Positions 1 to 6,645 are shown, counted from the first letter of the stretch. The stretch is DNA of 6,901 bases from Alphaproteobacteria bacterium (GCA_016936785.1 JAFGXE010000017.1:1-6901), one strand, 5' to 3'. Notes: generated by a model from the letters alone, not told the origin. A program made the numbers and translations.

Positions 1-88
1 CTAAGTTGTCTTTTAGCCTATATTCTAAAACCCTTCAAACCGCTTGTAAAACCTTATGTTGGAGGTCTTATCCGAAGCTGAGGTTAAA

Positions 89-2092
89 TTAGATTTGTTT
101 GAGGATGAGATAGATATGTCCCAATGGGTTTTGAGTAAAGGTTGAAATCAAAAGATCTTTATGGGTAGAACGTCGTGCTGACGCCATCAAAGAATCAAAC
201 CCTTCTGTAAAGGCACTCACCTGATCTGAAAAATGCGGATTAGTGTTCACAAAACGACGCAACGTAGACAAATGTGCTTCCGTCAAATTCTTTCCAAGGT
301 ACCGTGCAAAAACATCACGCTCTCCCTGTTGATAGCGCTTCCACAATTCGTCTGAAACTTTTGGCGCGAAAAGACGTGTCATATCAATAGATATATTTTG
401 AAGATTTTCAATTAACTGCCCCGCCCCTTTCATAAAGGCTTCAACAGACTGCTGATCTCCTTTCTTTTCAATATTTTCAAGATGGTGTTGTGTTGAATTC
501 ATGGCATTGTTAAGAGATTGAACTTCTTGATTCACACTCTGTCCGAGAGATTTTAAGGTTTGCTCAACACTCACACCTTGAGCACTTAAATTTGAGAAAC
601 TATCTTGCAATGAAGAAGAAAGAACTTGGAAACTCTCCTTTGCAGAATGTGACAAATTCATGAGTGTCTCTGTTTGAGAAATCAACCCCTTCAAAGAATC
701 ATCTGAAATATTATCAATCCGACGAATATCCATCTCCGCTTTACTTGCTGTCTGTCCAATACGTTCATAGATTTGCGCCATGCTTTGCGTCATCTGATCA
801 AGATTCCGTCCCATTGCAATAATACGTTTCTGTGATTCATCGGAAATTTGAGGTAAAAGAGAAACCTTCTTTTCAAACATCTCGATAAAAGGAACAAGAT
901 GCGCGCGCGCATGATCCATTCCAATAAGAGATTGCTGAAACGCCTCCATATTTTCACGCAACACACGAGTCATTCCTTCCCCTTGAGCCTCTGCTTTTTT
1001 CATACTGCCAATTGCAGTTTCAGAAGCGCGAGTCATATGCCCAGCCACACTCGCCCCAAGACCTTCAAGTTCTTGATTCAACTGAGAAGAAATCTTAAGT
1101 AATGCCTGAGAAGCGAGACCAACTTGTCCTTCGACTTGTTCCACTTGTTTCAATAGCTTATCAACAGTTGTTAATAAAATAGTTGATTGTTTTTCAATAG
1201 ATGCTTCCGACAAGCGAATCTGCATCCCTACCTTGTCTGATACATTTGAGATTTGCGTCATTTGCTCATCAAGAATTTCTTTAAATTGCCCAGCATACTC
1301 ACGGGTTTTAACAACTTTTTCTTCAAGCAATTCGTTCTCTTCAATAATTAAACGATCCAAACCTTTACTCTCAGCCACAAGCTCTTCCGCCTGGCCTTTC
1401 ATTTGAGATGTTGCATTTGTGAAACGATTCATTGCGTCATCTGCTTTGTCCGTAATGTCCGTTAGATTTGCAATTAACTCATACCCTCTCTTAGAAGCAT
1501 TTTCCATTGTTTCTTGAAGCGCATTATTTGTCTGAGCAATTTCGCCAACTGTCCGTTGAGCCGTCATGACAATTTCTTTTGTCTCACGATCGAGCGTGCT
1601 TTCTTTTAATGTGAGAGACGCATCTTTCAACGCTTGGAGTTGTTGCGTCAACGCCGTCATTGTTTCATGCAAACGCGTCGAAACAAGCGTCGAAACTTCT
1701 CCTGACTGTGAAATCAAAGCTTGCAGTGTTTTTACTTGCCCTTCTGCACGTGCCGAAATTGTCTCTAAATTATGTGTGATTTCTTCGTTAACAGTATTAA
1801 GTTTCGAGACTTCTTTCTCTAAAATAGAATCAATAAAAGAAGTGGCTTGAATCGCTTCTGGTGACTGAGAAGATGTCAGTGTTGAAAACAACCGCGCAAC
1901 ACCTTGTTTGTTTTCCTCAAGAGTCTGAGAAACACGATATAAAGCATAACCACCGCCAATCAAAAACAAAGGCGAGAATGCCATCACAAGCCGGACAAAA
2001 TTAAGCTCTTCAATTGCCACGCCTCCAAAAACCATGAGGGCTAAATAACCAACTGAACCAAGGGCAAAAAAATAACCAATATATTTTTTCAT
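89..2092 (-). CDS. Membrane-anchored long coiled-coil protein, TipN-like architecture
   Basis: This is a 667-residue protein with no family I can name firmly. Residues about 4-26 and 34-53 are hydrophobic helices separated by a short loop, so both ends should face the cytoplasm. Residues about 85-570 are almost continuous heptad-like helix rich in E, Q, K, S, T and L, with hardly any proline. Residues about 575-667 form a different C-terminal domain (DELWKRY, GERDVFARYL, a Phe-rich helix, then PLGHIYLIL). I recall similar C-terminal domains in large uncharacterised alphaproteobacterial coiled-coil proteins. The start at 2092 is chosen because AAGGTGG lies six bases upstream and a promoter lies just beyond. 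The frame stays open to 2155, but that would put the start upstream of the promoter. It resembles Caulobacter TipN in layout only. There is no HAMP or chemoreceptor signalling motif and no ATPase motif. It is divergent from the lipoprotein gene. The reading frame is sure; the role is not. Confidence 0.85.
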   Translation of the reverse strand: MKKYIGYFFALGSVGYLALMVFGGVAIEELNFVRLVMAFSPLFLIGGGYALYRVSQTLEENKQGVARLFSTLTSSQSPEAIQATSFIDSILEKEVSKLNTVNEEITHNLETISARAEGQVKTLQALISQSGEVSTLVSTRLHETMTALTQQLQALKDASLTLKESTLDRETKEIVMTAQRTVGEIAQTNNALQETMENASKRGYELIANLTDITDKADDAMNRFTNATSQMKGQAEELVAESKGLDRLIIEENELLEEKVVKTREYAGQFKEILDEQMTQISNVSDKVGMQIRLSEASIEKQSTILLTTVDKLLKQVEQVEGQVGLASQALLKISSQLNQELEGLGASVAGHMTRASETAIGSMKKAEAQGEGMTRVLRENMEAFQQSLIGMDHARAHLVPFIEMFEKKVSLLPQISDESQKRIIAMGRNLDQMTQSMAQIYERIGQTASKAEMDIRRIDNISDDSLKGLISQTETLMNLSHSAKESFQVLSSSLQDSFSNLSAQGVSVEQTLKSLGQSVNQEVQSLNNAMNSTQHHLENIEKKGDQQSVEAFMKGAGQLIENLQNISIDMTRLFAPKVSDELWKRYQQGERDVFARYLGKNLTEAHLSTLRRFVNTNPHFSDQVSAFTEGFDSLMASARRSTHKDLLISTFTQNPLGHIYLILKQI

Positions 2093-2098
2093 TGATTT

Positions 2099-2105
2099 CC
2101 ACCTT
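2099..2105 (-). promoter_or_regulatory. Ribosome binding site of the coiled-coil gene
   Basis: On the minus strand AAGGTGG stands six bases before the ATG at 2092. It is the strongest Shine-Dalgarno match in the window and decides the start of the coiled-coil gene against the longer open frame beginning at 2155. Confidence 0.75.
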
Positions 2106-2120
2106 TCTTCCTGATACAAA

Positions 2121-2149
2121 AGAATATCAGAGAAGTTCGACAGACGCAA
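2121..2149 (-). promoter_or_regulatory. Predicted sigma-70 promoter of the coiled-coil gene
   Basis: The minus strand has TTGCGT (2144-2149) and TATTCT (2121-2126) separated by exactly 17 bases. A TG one base before the -10 makes it an extended -10 promoter. Transcription should start near 2114, giving a leader of about 22 bases that carries the ribosome binding site. The -35 box is weak (three of six consensus bases) and the -10 fair (four of six). I found no equally good promoter in the other direction for the divergent lipoprotein gene. Confidence 0.5.
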
Positions 2150-2206
2150 GAACAAAAAACATTTTTTATTTCTTAATACAGAAGTAGAAGAAAAAGGAAT
2201 AATATC

Positions 2207-2845
2207 ATGAAAATAAAGATATTTTACGCTTTTACAATTCTCATATTACTCAGTGGATGTCAGTCATCCTTCACACCACCTGAAAAAGGAGAATGGGGAA
2301 ATTATCTTGAAGGAAGTTCTTTTGGCATGATGACTGAAAGTCGCAAACAATCCCGTAATACCGCACTCAAGCAGGCAGGATTTTCTGCACAAGACCCTAC
2401 TGCCTACAAAGAAACTGTCCAGAAAGATTTTCAAGATCTCAAAGATGCGCTTGAGCCTCAAAATGTCCGCGTTCATTTAATTGGCCGCGATCTTATTCTC
2501 ACTGTCTTTTCAGATAATATTTTTGAAAACCGCCTGAGTATGAACTTTAAATCAAGCGCCCGAAATATTCTTTCAGATATTTCTCGCTATTTAGGAAAGA
2601 ACAAAAATACGTATGTTGAAATAACAGGATATACAGATTCAGTCGGTGATGCCAATGCAAATCAACGCCTTTCCATGGAAAAAGCACAGCGCCTGACACT
2701 CTTCTTCACACAAGAAGGGCACAGTCCGCTTCGTTTCTTTATCAATGGAAATGGTGAAAATGCTCCGATTGCAAATGACTCTGATCCTAACCTCAGAAAA
2801 ATGAATCGCCGTGTTGACCTGCGTATTTCACCCATTATAAAATAG
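2207..2845 (+). CDS. OmpA/Pal-family outer-membrane lipoprotein
   Basis: This 212-residue lipoprotein probably ties the outer membrane to peptidoglycan. The first 17 residues are a signal peptide with a positively charged start and hydrophobic core, ending in the lipobox LLSGC. Cys18 would be lipidated, and Gln19 at +2 does not suggest inner-membrane retention. Residues about 20-90 are a polar linker region of no clear family. Residues about 96-208 form an OmpA C-terminal domain with ITGYTDSVG (139-147), NQRLSMEKA (152-160) and NRRVDLRI (200-207). Asp144 matches the diaminopimelate-binding aspartate of the family, but the partner arginine 15 residues later is Lys159. AAAGGA lies eight bases before the ATG. 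The gene is divergent from the coiled-coil gene and followed three bases after its stop by a parS site. It is not in a visible tol-pal cluster, so whether it is Pal itself or a paralogue is open. Confidence 0.92.
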   Translation: MKIKIFYAFTILILLSGCQSSFTPPEKGEWGNYLEGSSFGMMTESRKQSRNTALKQAGFSAQDPTAYKETVQKDFQDLKDALEPQNVRVHLIGRDLILTVFSDNIFENRLSMNFKSSARNILSDISRYLGKNKNTYVEITGYTDSVGDANANQRLSMEKAQRLTLFFTQEGHSPLRFFINGNGENAPIANDSDPNLRKMNRRVDLRISPIIK

Positions 2846-2848
2846 AAA

Positions 2849-2864
2849 TGTTTCACGTGAAACA
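2849..2864. other. parS: parS centromere site (ParB-binding palindrome)
   Basis: TGTTTCACGTGAAACA is a perfect 16-bp palindrome that equals the bacterial chromosomal parS consensus TGTTNCACGTGAAACA known from Bacillus and Caulobacter. The flanking A and T extend the symmetry to 18 bp (2848-2865). It lies in the 42-bp gap between the lipoprotein stop and the aminopeptidase start, so it is under no coding constraint. In the family, ParB dimers load here with CTP, spread along the DNA and recruit SMC, while ParA moves the complex to the pole. Such sites usually lie near the replication origin. No parA or parB gene is in the window, and I found no second copy. Confidence 0.93.
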
Positions 2865-2887
2865 TCTTTAAGTTGAAAGATAAAATT

Positions 2888-4108
2888 ATGTTTACTCAAA
2901 AAGAAATTGAAAACTATGCTGATATAATGATTTGGGCGCTTGAGAAAGCAGGATCTCAAACAGGAAAGACCTTCCAAGCAGGAGATCAAGTCACCCTGAC
3001 CTTTCCGCGCTATGCTTATGATTTTGCAGAACACATTTACGCGCGTGGCATTAAAAAAGGATGGCACATTCACGTTGTTGTAGACCACTCTCCTAAAATG
3101 AAGAAAGCTTTTTACACACATGGTAATTCAGATCAACTTTCTTTTCTTCCTGAATGGCAAAAAGAAATAACAAAACAAACGGCAGGAACTATTCATATTA
3201 TTGGAGAAGAAGATCTTCTTAATCTTGCCAACGTTAACTCAAATCAACTGACACAATTCATACGCTCAAGACGACCGCTTCGTGACATTAAAAACAAAAA
3301 TGAACAAGAGGGAAAATTCGCATGGACATTAGGACTCTGGCCATCACAAGACATGGCAGAAAAAGCGAACATTTCTCTTGAAAACATGTTTAATCAAGTC
3401 CGAAAAGCATGCTTCTTAGACAAAGAAAATCCCGTTCAAGAATGGGAGAATCTTTACCAATACAATCAAAAAGTTTGCCAGTGGCTCAGGGATTTGGAAA
3501 TTGAATGGTTTCATATGAAATCAGAAAAGATTGATCTCAAAATAAAACTCGGAGAACAACGAAAATTCATTTCCACATCAGGCCATAACATCCCCTCATT
3601 TGAAGTTTTCACATCCCCCGATAAACACTTCACGGAAGGTACATTCTATGCCGATCAAGCTTCTTTCCGTAATGGCAATGTTGTCAAAGGTGTTCAACTG
3701 ACATTTAAAGAAGGCAAAGTAATTTCTTTCTCCGCAGAAGAAGGTGAAAAATTTCTTGAGTCTCAGCTTAATCTAGATGACGGGGCAAAATTTGTAGGTG
3801 AATTTTCACTCACAGATAAACGCTACTCAAATATTGATAAATTTATGGCAGATACTCTCTATGATGAAAACTTTGGTGGATTAAACGGAAATTCTCACAT
3901 CGCAATTGGAGCATCTTACACAGACACTTATGCCGGTTCACAAAAAGACCTTTCTGATGAACAATCAAAATCTTCAAAAGGATTTAACACATCCGTTCTT
4001 CACTGGGATCTCGTCAATTCTGAAAAGAAAACGGTAAAAGCAATTTGCAAAGATGGCAAAGAAATTATTATCTATGACGATGGCCAATTCACAATGAACG
4101 AAGAATAA
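2888..4108 (+). CDS. M29-family metallo-aminopeptidase
   Basis: This 406-residue enzyme belongs to peptidase family M29 (AmpS, PepS, Thermus aminopeptidase T). Family members are cytoplasmic and remove N-terminal residues using two metal ions, usually zinc or cobalt. The metal-site motifs appear in the right order: Glu239 in FEVFTSP, Glu305 in VGEFSL, His337 in SHIAIG, and His372 and Asp374 in VLHWDL. Tyr325 lies in LYDEN just ahead of the histidine. There is no signal peptide. Length is near the family's usual 400-410. The ATG at 2888 is preferred with a weak GAAAG eight bases upstream. A TTG five codons earlier (2873) has no ribosome binding site. The parS site lies 23 bases before the start. 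lepA follows 45 bases downstream in the same direction. The N-terminal half is less conserved, as is usual in this family, and the natural substrate cannot be read from sequence. Confidence 0.93.
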   Translation: MFTQKEIENYADIMIWALEKAGSQTGKTFQAGDQVTLTFPRYAYDFAEHIYARGIKKGWHIHVVVDHSPKMKKAFYTHGNSDQLSFLPEWQKEITKQTAGTIHIIGEEDLLNLANVNSNQLTQFIRSRRPLRDIKNKNEQEGKFAWTLGLWPSQDMAEKANISLENMFNQVRKACFLDKENPVQEWENLYQYNQKVCQWLRDLEIEWFHMKSEKIDLKIKLGEQRKFISTSGHNIPSFEVFTSPDKHFTEGTFYADQASFRNGNVVKGVQLTFKEGKVISFSAEEGEKFLESQLNLDDGAKFVGEFSLTDKRYSNIDKFMADTLYDENFGGLNGNSHIAIGASYTDTYAGSQKDLSDEQSKSSKGFNTSVLHWDLVNSEKKTVKAICKDGKEIIIYDDGQFTMNEE

Positions 4109-4117
4109 TAATTTCTC

Positions 4118-4146
4118 TTGAAATTAGGTTCTGTTCCTCCTATTCT
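4118..4146 (+). promoter_or_regulatory. Predicted lepA promoter giving a leaderless mRNA
   Basis: TTGAAA (4118-4123, five of six consensus bases) and TATTCT (4141-4146, four of six) are separated by 17 bases. The expected transcription start, seven bases past the -10, is 4153, one base before the lepA ATG. There is no Shine-Dalgarno sequence before that ATG, which fits a leaderless transcript. The first three bases of this -35 box are the TTG that would be the alternative lepA start codon. Read-through from the aminopeptidase gene is also possible. Confidence 0.45.
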
Positions 4147-4153
4147 TCGCCGC

Positions 4154-5941
4154 ATGAAGAACATTCGGAACTTTGCAATCATTGCACATATCGACCATGG
4201 AAAATCTACGCTTGCAGACAGACTTATTGAGTTCTGTGGCGGACTTAATTCTCGTGAAATGAAATCCCAAGTTCTTGACTCGATGGACATTGAACGCGAA
4301 CGCGGGATCACAATAAAAGCGCAAACAGTTTGCTTGAAATATAAAGCAAAAGATGGTCAAATTTATCAACTTAATTTACTCGACACCCCCGGACATGTTG
4401 ATTTCACATACGAAGTTTCACGCTCTCTTTTTGCCTGTGAAGGCTCGCTTCTCATTGTTGATGCGGCACAAGGTGTTGAAGCACAAACCTTAGCAAACAC
4501 ATATCTTGCAATTGATGCAGGACATGAAATTATTCCAATACTTAATAAAATTGACTTACCTGCTGCAGATGTTCCCGCCGTCAAAAAACAAATTGAAGAC
4601 ATCATTGGTCTCGACACATCAGATGCAGTGGAAGCCTCTGCAAAAACAGGCATTGGCATTCAAGATATTCTTGAAAAAATTGTTGAAAAACTTCCGGCAC
4701 CAAAAGGAAATCCAGAAGAAAAACTAAAAGCCCTTTTAATTGATAGTCAGTATGATTCTTATCTTGGCGTTATCACCCTTGTCCGCATTAAAGATGGCGT
4801 TCTAAAAAAAGGAGATACCGTTCGTTTTATGGCAGCAAAATCAACGTATAAAGTTGATCGCTTAGGTATTTTTTCTCCAAAAATGACAGATTTAAAACAA
4901 CTTTCTGCAGGTGAAATTGGGTTTATTATTACAGGCATGAAAAACGTTGCGGATTGCCAAATTGGAGACACTATCACAGGTGAAAAAGATCTTGATGCAA
5001 CCCCTCTCCCAGGATTTAGAAAAGTTGAACCCGTTGTTTTCTCTTCTTTTTTTCCAACAGATGCCTCAGACTACCCTCTCCTAAAAAGTGCCGTCGAAAA
5101 ACTGTCTCTTAATGATGCAAGTTTCACACATGAACCAGAACAGTCCAGCGCACTCGGATATGGGATTCGGTGTGGGTTTTTAGGCCTCCTTCACATGGAA
5201 GTCATTCAAGAACGTCTCTCCCGAGAATTTGATCTTGATCTTATTAACACAGCGCCAAGTGTGGCTTATGAAATTTATCTGATGAATGGCAAAATGATGC
5301 CCCTTCATAATCCGGCAGACTATCCAGACCCAACATTTATTGACTACACAAAAGAACCTTGGATACGTGTCACAATCATGCTCCCAGACAGTTATCTTGG
5401 AAAAGTTCTCGAACTTTGCACGCAACGCCGTGGTGTACAAGAAGATTTAACTTATGTAGGATCGCGCGCAATGCTTGTCTATAAATTACCTTTAAATGAA
5501 ATTGTTTTTGATTTTTATGATCGTCTCAAATCAATTACTCAAGGATACGCAGGGTTTGATTATGCCCCAATTGGATTTGAAAAAGGAGATCTCGTAAAAG
5601 TTTCTCTCTTAATTAATGAAGAACTTGTTGATGCCCTTTCCTTTATGGCACATCGTTCTCAAGCAGAAGCAAAAGGACGCGCACTGTGCGCACGCCTCAA
5701 AGACCTCATTCCAAAACATCAATTTAAAATTCCGATTCAAGCTGCCATTGGTGGAAAAGTAATTGCTCGCGAGACAATCTCTGCACTTCGAAAAGACGTC
5801 ACTGCAAAATGCTACGGAGGTGATATCACCCGCAAGAAAAAACTTCTTGAGAAACAGAAAAAAGGAAAAAAGAAGATGCGTCTCTTTGGAAAAGTAGAAA
5901 TTCCTCAAAACACCTTTATAAAAGCGTTGAAATCAGAATAA
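4154..5941 (+). CDS. lepA: Elongation factor 4 (LepA), ribosome-associated GTPase
   Basis: LepA/EF4 is a translational GTPase that binds ribosomes, with proposed roles in back-translocation and in 30S subunit assembly. All GTPase motifs are present: AHIDHGKST (11-19), RGITIKAQT (50-58), DTPGH (77-81, including the catalytic His), NKID (131-134) and SAKTG (162-166). Domain 2 and the EF-G-like domains III and V follow, with the conserved GFLGLLHMEVIQERL segment. The LepA-specific C-terminal domain is complete to the basic KKKLLEKQKKGKKKM stretch and GKVEIPQNTF. The ATG at 4154 gives 595 residues, the normal family length, and begins MKNIRNF as homologues do. The TTG at 4118 would add 12 residues foreign to the family and sits in a likely -35 box. 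Neither start has a good ribosome binding site. The gene is 45 bases behind the aminopeptidase gene and meets ftsQ tail to tail. Confidence 0.97.
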   Translation: MKNIRNFAIIAHIDHGKSTLADRLIEFCGGLNSREMKSQVLDSMDIERERGITIKAQTVCLKYKAKDGQIYQLNLLDTPGHVDFTYEVSRSLFACEGSLLIVDAAQGVEAQTLANTYLAIDAGHEIIPILNKIDLPAADVPAVKKQIEDIIGLDTSDAVEASAKTGIGIQDILEKIVEKLPAPKGNPEEKLKALLIDSQYDSYLGVITLVRIKDGVLKKGDTVRFMAAKSTYKVDRLGIFSPKMTDLKQLSAGEIGFIITGMKNVADCQIGDTITGEKDLDATPLPGFRKVEPVVFSSFFPTDASDYPLLKSAVEKLSLNDASFTHEPEQSSALGYGIRCGFLGLLHMEVIQERLSREFDLDLINTAPSVAYEIYLMNGKMMPLHNPADYPDPTFIDYTKEPWIRVTIMLPDSYLGKVLELCTQRRGVQEDLTYVGSRAMLVYKLPLNEIVFDFYDRLKSITQGYAGFDYAPIGFEKGDLVKVSLLINEELVDALSFMAHRSQAEAKGRALCARLKDLIPKHQFKIPIQAAIGGKVIARETISALRKDVTAKCYGGDITRKKKLLEKQKKGKKKMRLFGKVEIPQNTFIKALKSE

Positions 5942-5942
5942 A

Positions 5943-6611
5943 TTATTGGGTTAAAAATACACGTTTTGAATCACGTAAATCCAACACCCCAGAACAGATT
6001 TTATTTTTATCTTTAATTAACAAATTCAATCGGTTTAAGCTTTCTCCTAAGTTTTCAGATAGATGAACTTCGCAGGTATCAAAATGAATATTCCAACGAC
6101 GGTTTCCGACCCATTCCGCACCAGATATTTTTTCCTGAACAAAAGGATAGCTTTTCAAATACAGAATTAATTTAGGCGTTTGAGGAATAGACTCTTTTGT
6201 GAGAATCAAAGGTAAATCAAGCAATGCATTATCTGGAATAATTTCCCCTTCTTCTGAAATTGGATATGTTTTATCTTCTTCGGCAACGTAAAGTGCAATA
6301 GGTTCATGTTCAATAATTTTAAGGTAAATCGTGTGCGGGGGCAAACGTTTTACAATAACATTTTTGACATAAGGTAAGTCTTCTACTGCCGTTCTAATTT
6401 TCGAAAGAGAAGTCAAATAGAGATTTTTCTTTAAGAAAGGTTCTAACCGCGAATCAATTTTATTTTGAGAAGTATACTGCATTTGACCATCTAATTTGAA
6501 AGACATGATCGGTGTTTTTTTCAAAACAATATGTCGTATTGAAGCAACGCTCCAACCGATAAGTATCACATAACCGAACAGAATCAGATATTTCTTTACT
6601 TTTTGAATCAT
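5943..6611 (-). CDS. ftsQ: Cell-division protein FtsQ (DivIB family)
   Basis: FtsQ is a bitopic inner-membrane divisome protein that binds FtsB-FtsL in the periplasm and links early and late division proteins. The 222 residues show a very short cytoplasmic tail (MIQKVKK), one membrane helix (about 8-28), a POTRA domain (about 36-104; FKLDGQ, then LPYVKNVIVKRLPPHTIYLKIIEHEP split over two strands) and a beta domain. The beta domain holds the family-typical NRRWNIHF (170-177) and SGVLDLRDSKR (207-217). It is shorter than most alphaproteobacterial FtsQ, mainly because the N-terminal extension is missing. ATG 6611 is the only start that keeps the membrane helix; the next Met is residue 36. No ribosome binding site is visible, but a consensus promoter abuts the start. 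No ftsA follows; the downstream neighbour is convergent lepA. Sequence divergence leaves slight doubt between FtsQ and another POTRA protein. Confidence 0.88.
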   Translation of the reverse strand: MIQKVKKYLILFGYVILIGWSVASIRHIVLKKTPIMSFKLDGQMQYTSQNKIDSRLEPFLKKNLYLTSLSKIRTAVEDLPYVKNVIVKRLPPHTIYLKIIEHEPIALYVAEEDKTYPISEEGEIIPDNALLDLPLILTKESIPQTPKLILYLKSYPFVQEKISGAEWVGNRRWNIHFDTCEVHLSENLGESLNRLNLLIKDKNKICSGVLDLRDSKRVFLTQ

Positions 6612-6617
6612 ATCAAA

Positions 6618-6645
6618 ATTATACTGAATTTTTGACTATAGTCAA
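6618..6645 (-). promoter_or_regulatory. Consensus sigma-70 promoter abutting the ftsQ start codon
   Basis: On the minus strand TTGACT (6640-6645, five of six) and a perfect TATAAT (6618-6623) are 16 bases apart. The seventh base past the -10 is the A of the ftsQ ATG (6611), so the mRNA should have no leader. This agrees with the lack of a Shine-Dalgarno sequence. It is the best promoter in the window by match to consensus. Confidence 0.7.
6632..6645. repeat. 14-bp perfect palindrome over the ftsQ -35 box
   Basis: TTGACTATAGTCAA reads the same on both strands, and one half forms the -35 box of the ftsQ promoter. A dimeric repressor bound here would block polymerase, so it could be an operator. 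I do not recognise it as the site of a named regulator, and the symmetry may be chance in AT-rich DNA. Confidence 0.4.

Noticed and set aside
48..85. Possible terminator hairpin after the coiled-coil gene.
   Set aside because: Only four or five pairs form around a large loop, with four T residues after it; too weak to annotate.
899..912. ATGCGCGCGCGCAT, a 14-bp alternating GC palindrome that could form Z-DNA.
   Set aside because: It simply encodes His-Ala-Arg-Ala-His within the coiled coil; no other sign of function.
1746..1753. GCACGTGC as a second parS site.
   Set aside because: It shares only the CACGTG core. The GTT and AAC flanks that ParB requires are absent, and it lies in coding sequence.
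89..2092. Methyl-accepting chemotaxis receptor.
   Set aside because: The long helix resembles one in composition, but there is no HAMP domain, no periplasmic sensor and no conserved signalling hairpin tip.
2135..2182. Plus-strand promoter for the lipoprotein gene.
   Set aside because: TTCGAC at 2136 has no fitting -10 at 16-18 bases, and TTAATA at 2173 has no -35; the region is AT-rich and any choice would be arbitrary.
89..2845. Zorya-like pair: membrane protein with a long tail next to an OmpA-domain protein.
   Set aside because: ZorA needs a MotA/ExbB-type membrane domain and ZorB is an inner-membrane protein with a single helix. Here the first protein has only two helices and no MotA motif, the second is a lipoprotein, the genes are divergent, and no ZorC, ZorD or ZorE is present.
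2849..2864. The palindrome as a terminator for the lipoprotein gene.
   Set aside because: No loop and no U tract follow, and the sequence equals the parS consensus exactly.
2873..2875. TTG as the start of the aminopeptidase.
   Set aside because: No ribosome binding site precedes it; the ATG at 2888 is the better codon and has a weak GAAAG at suitable distance.
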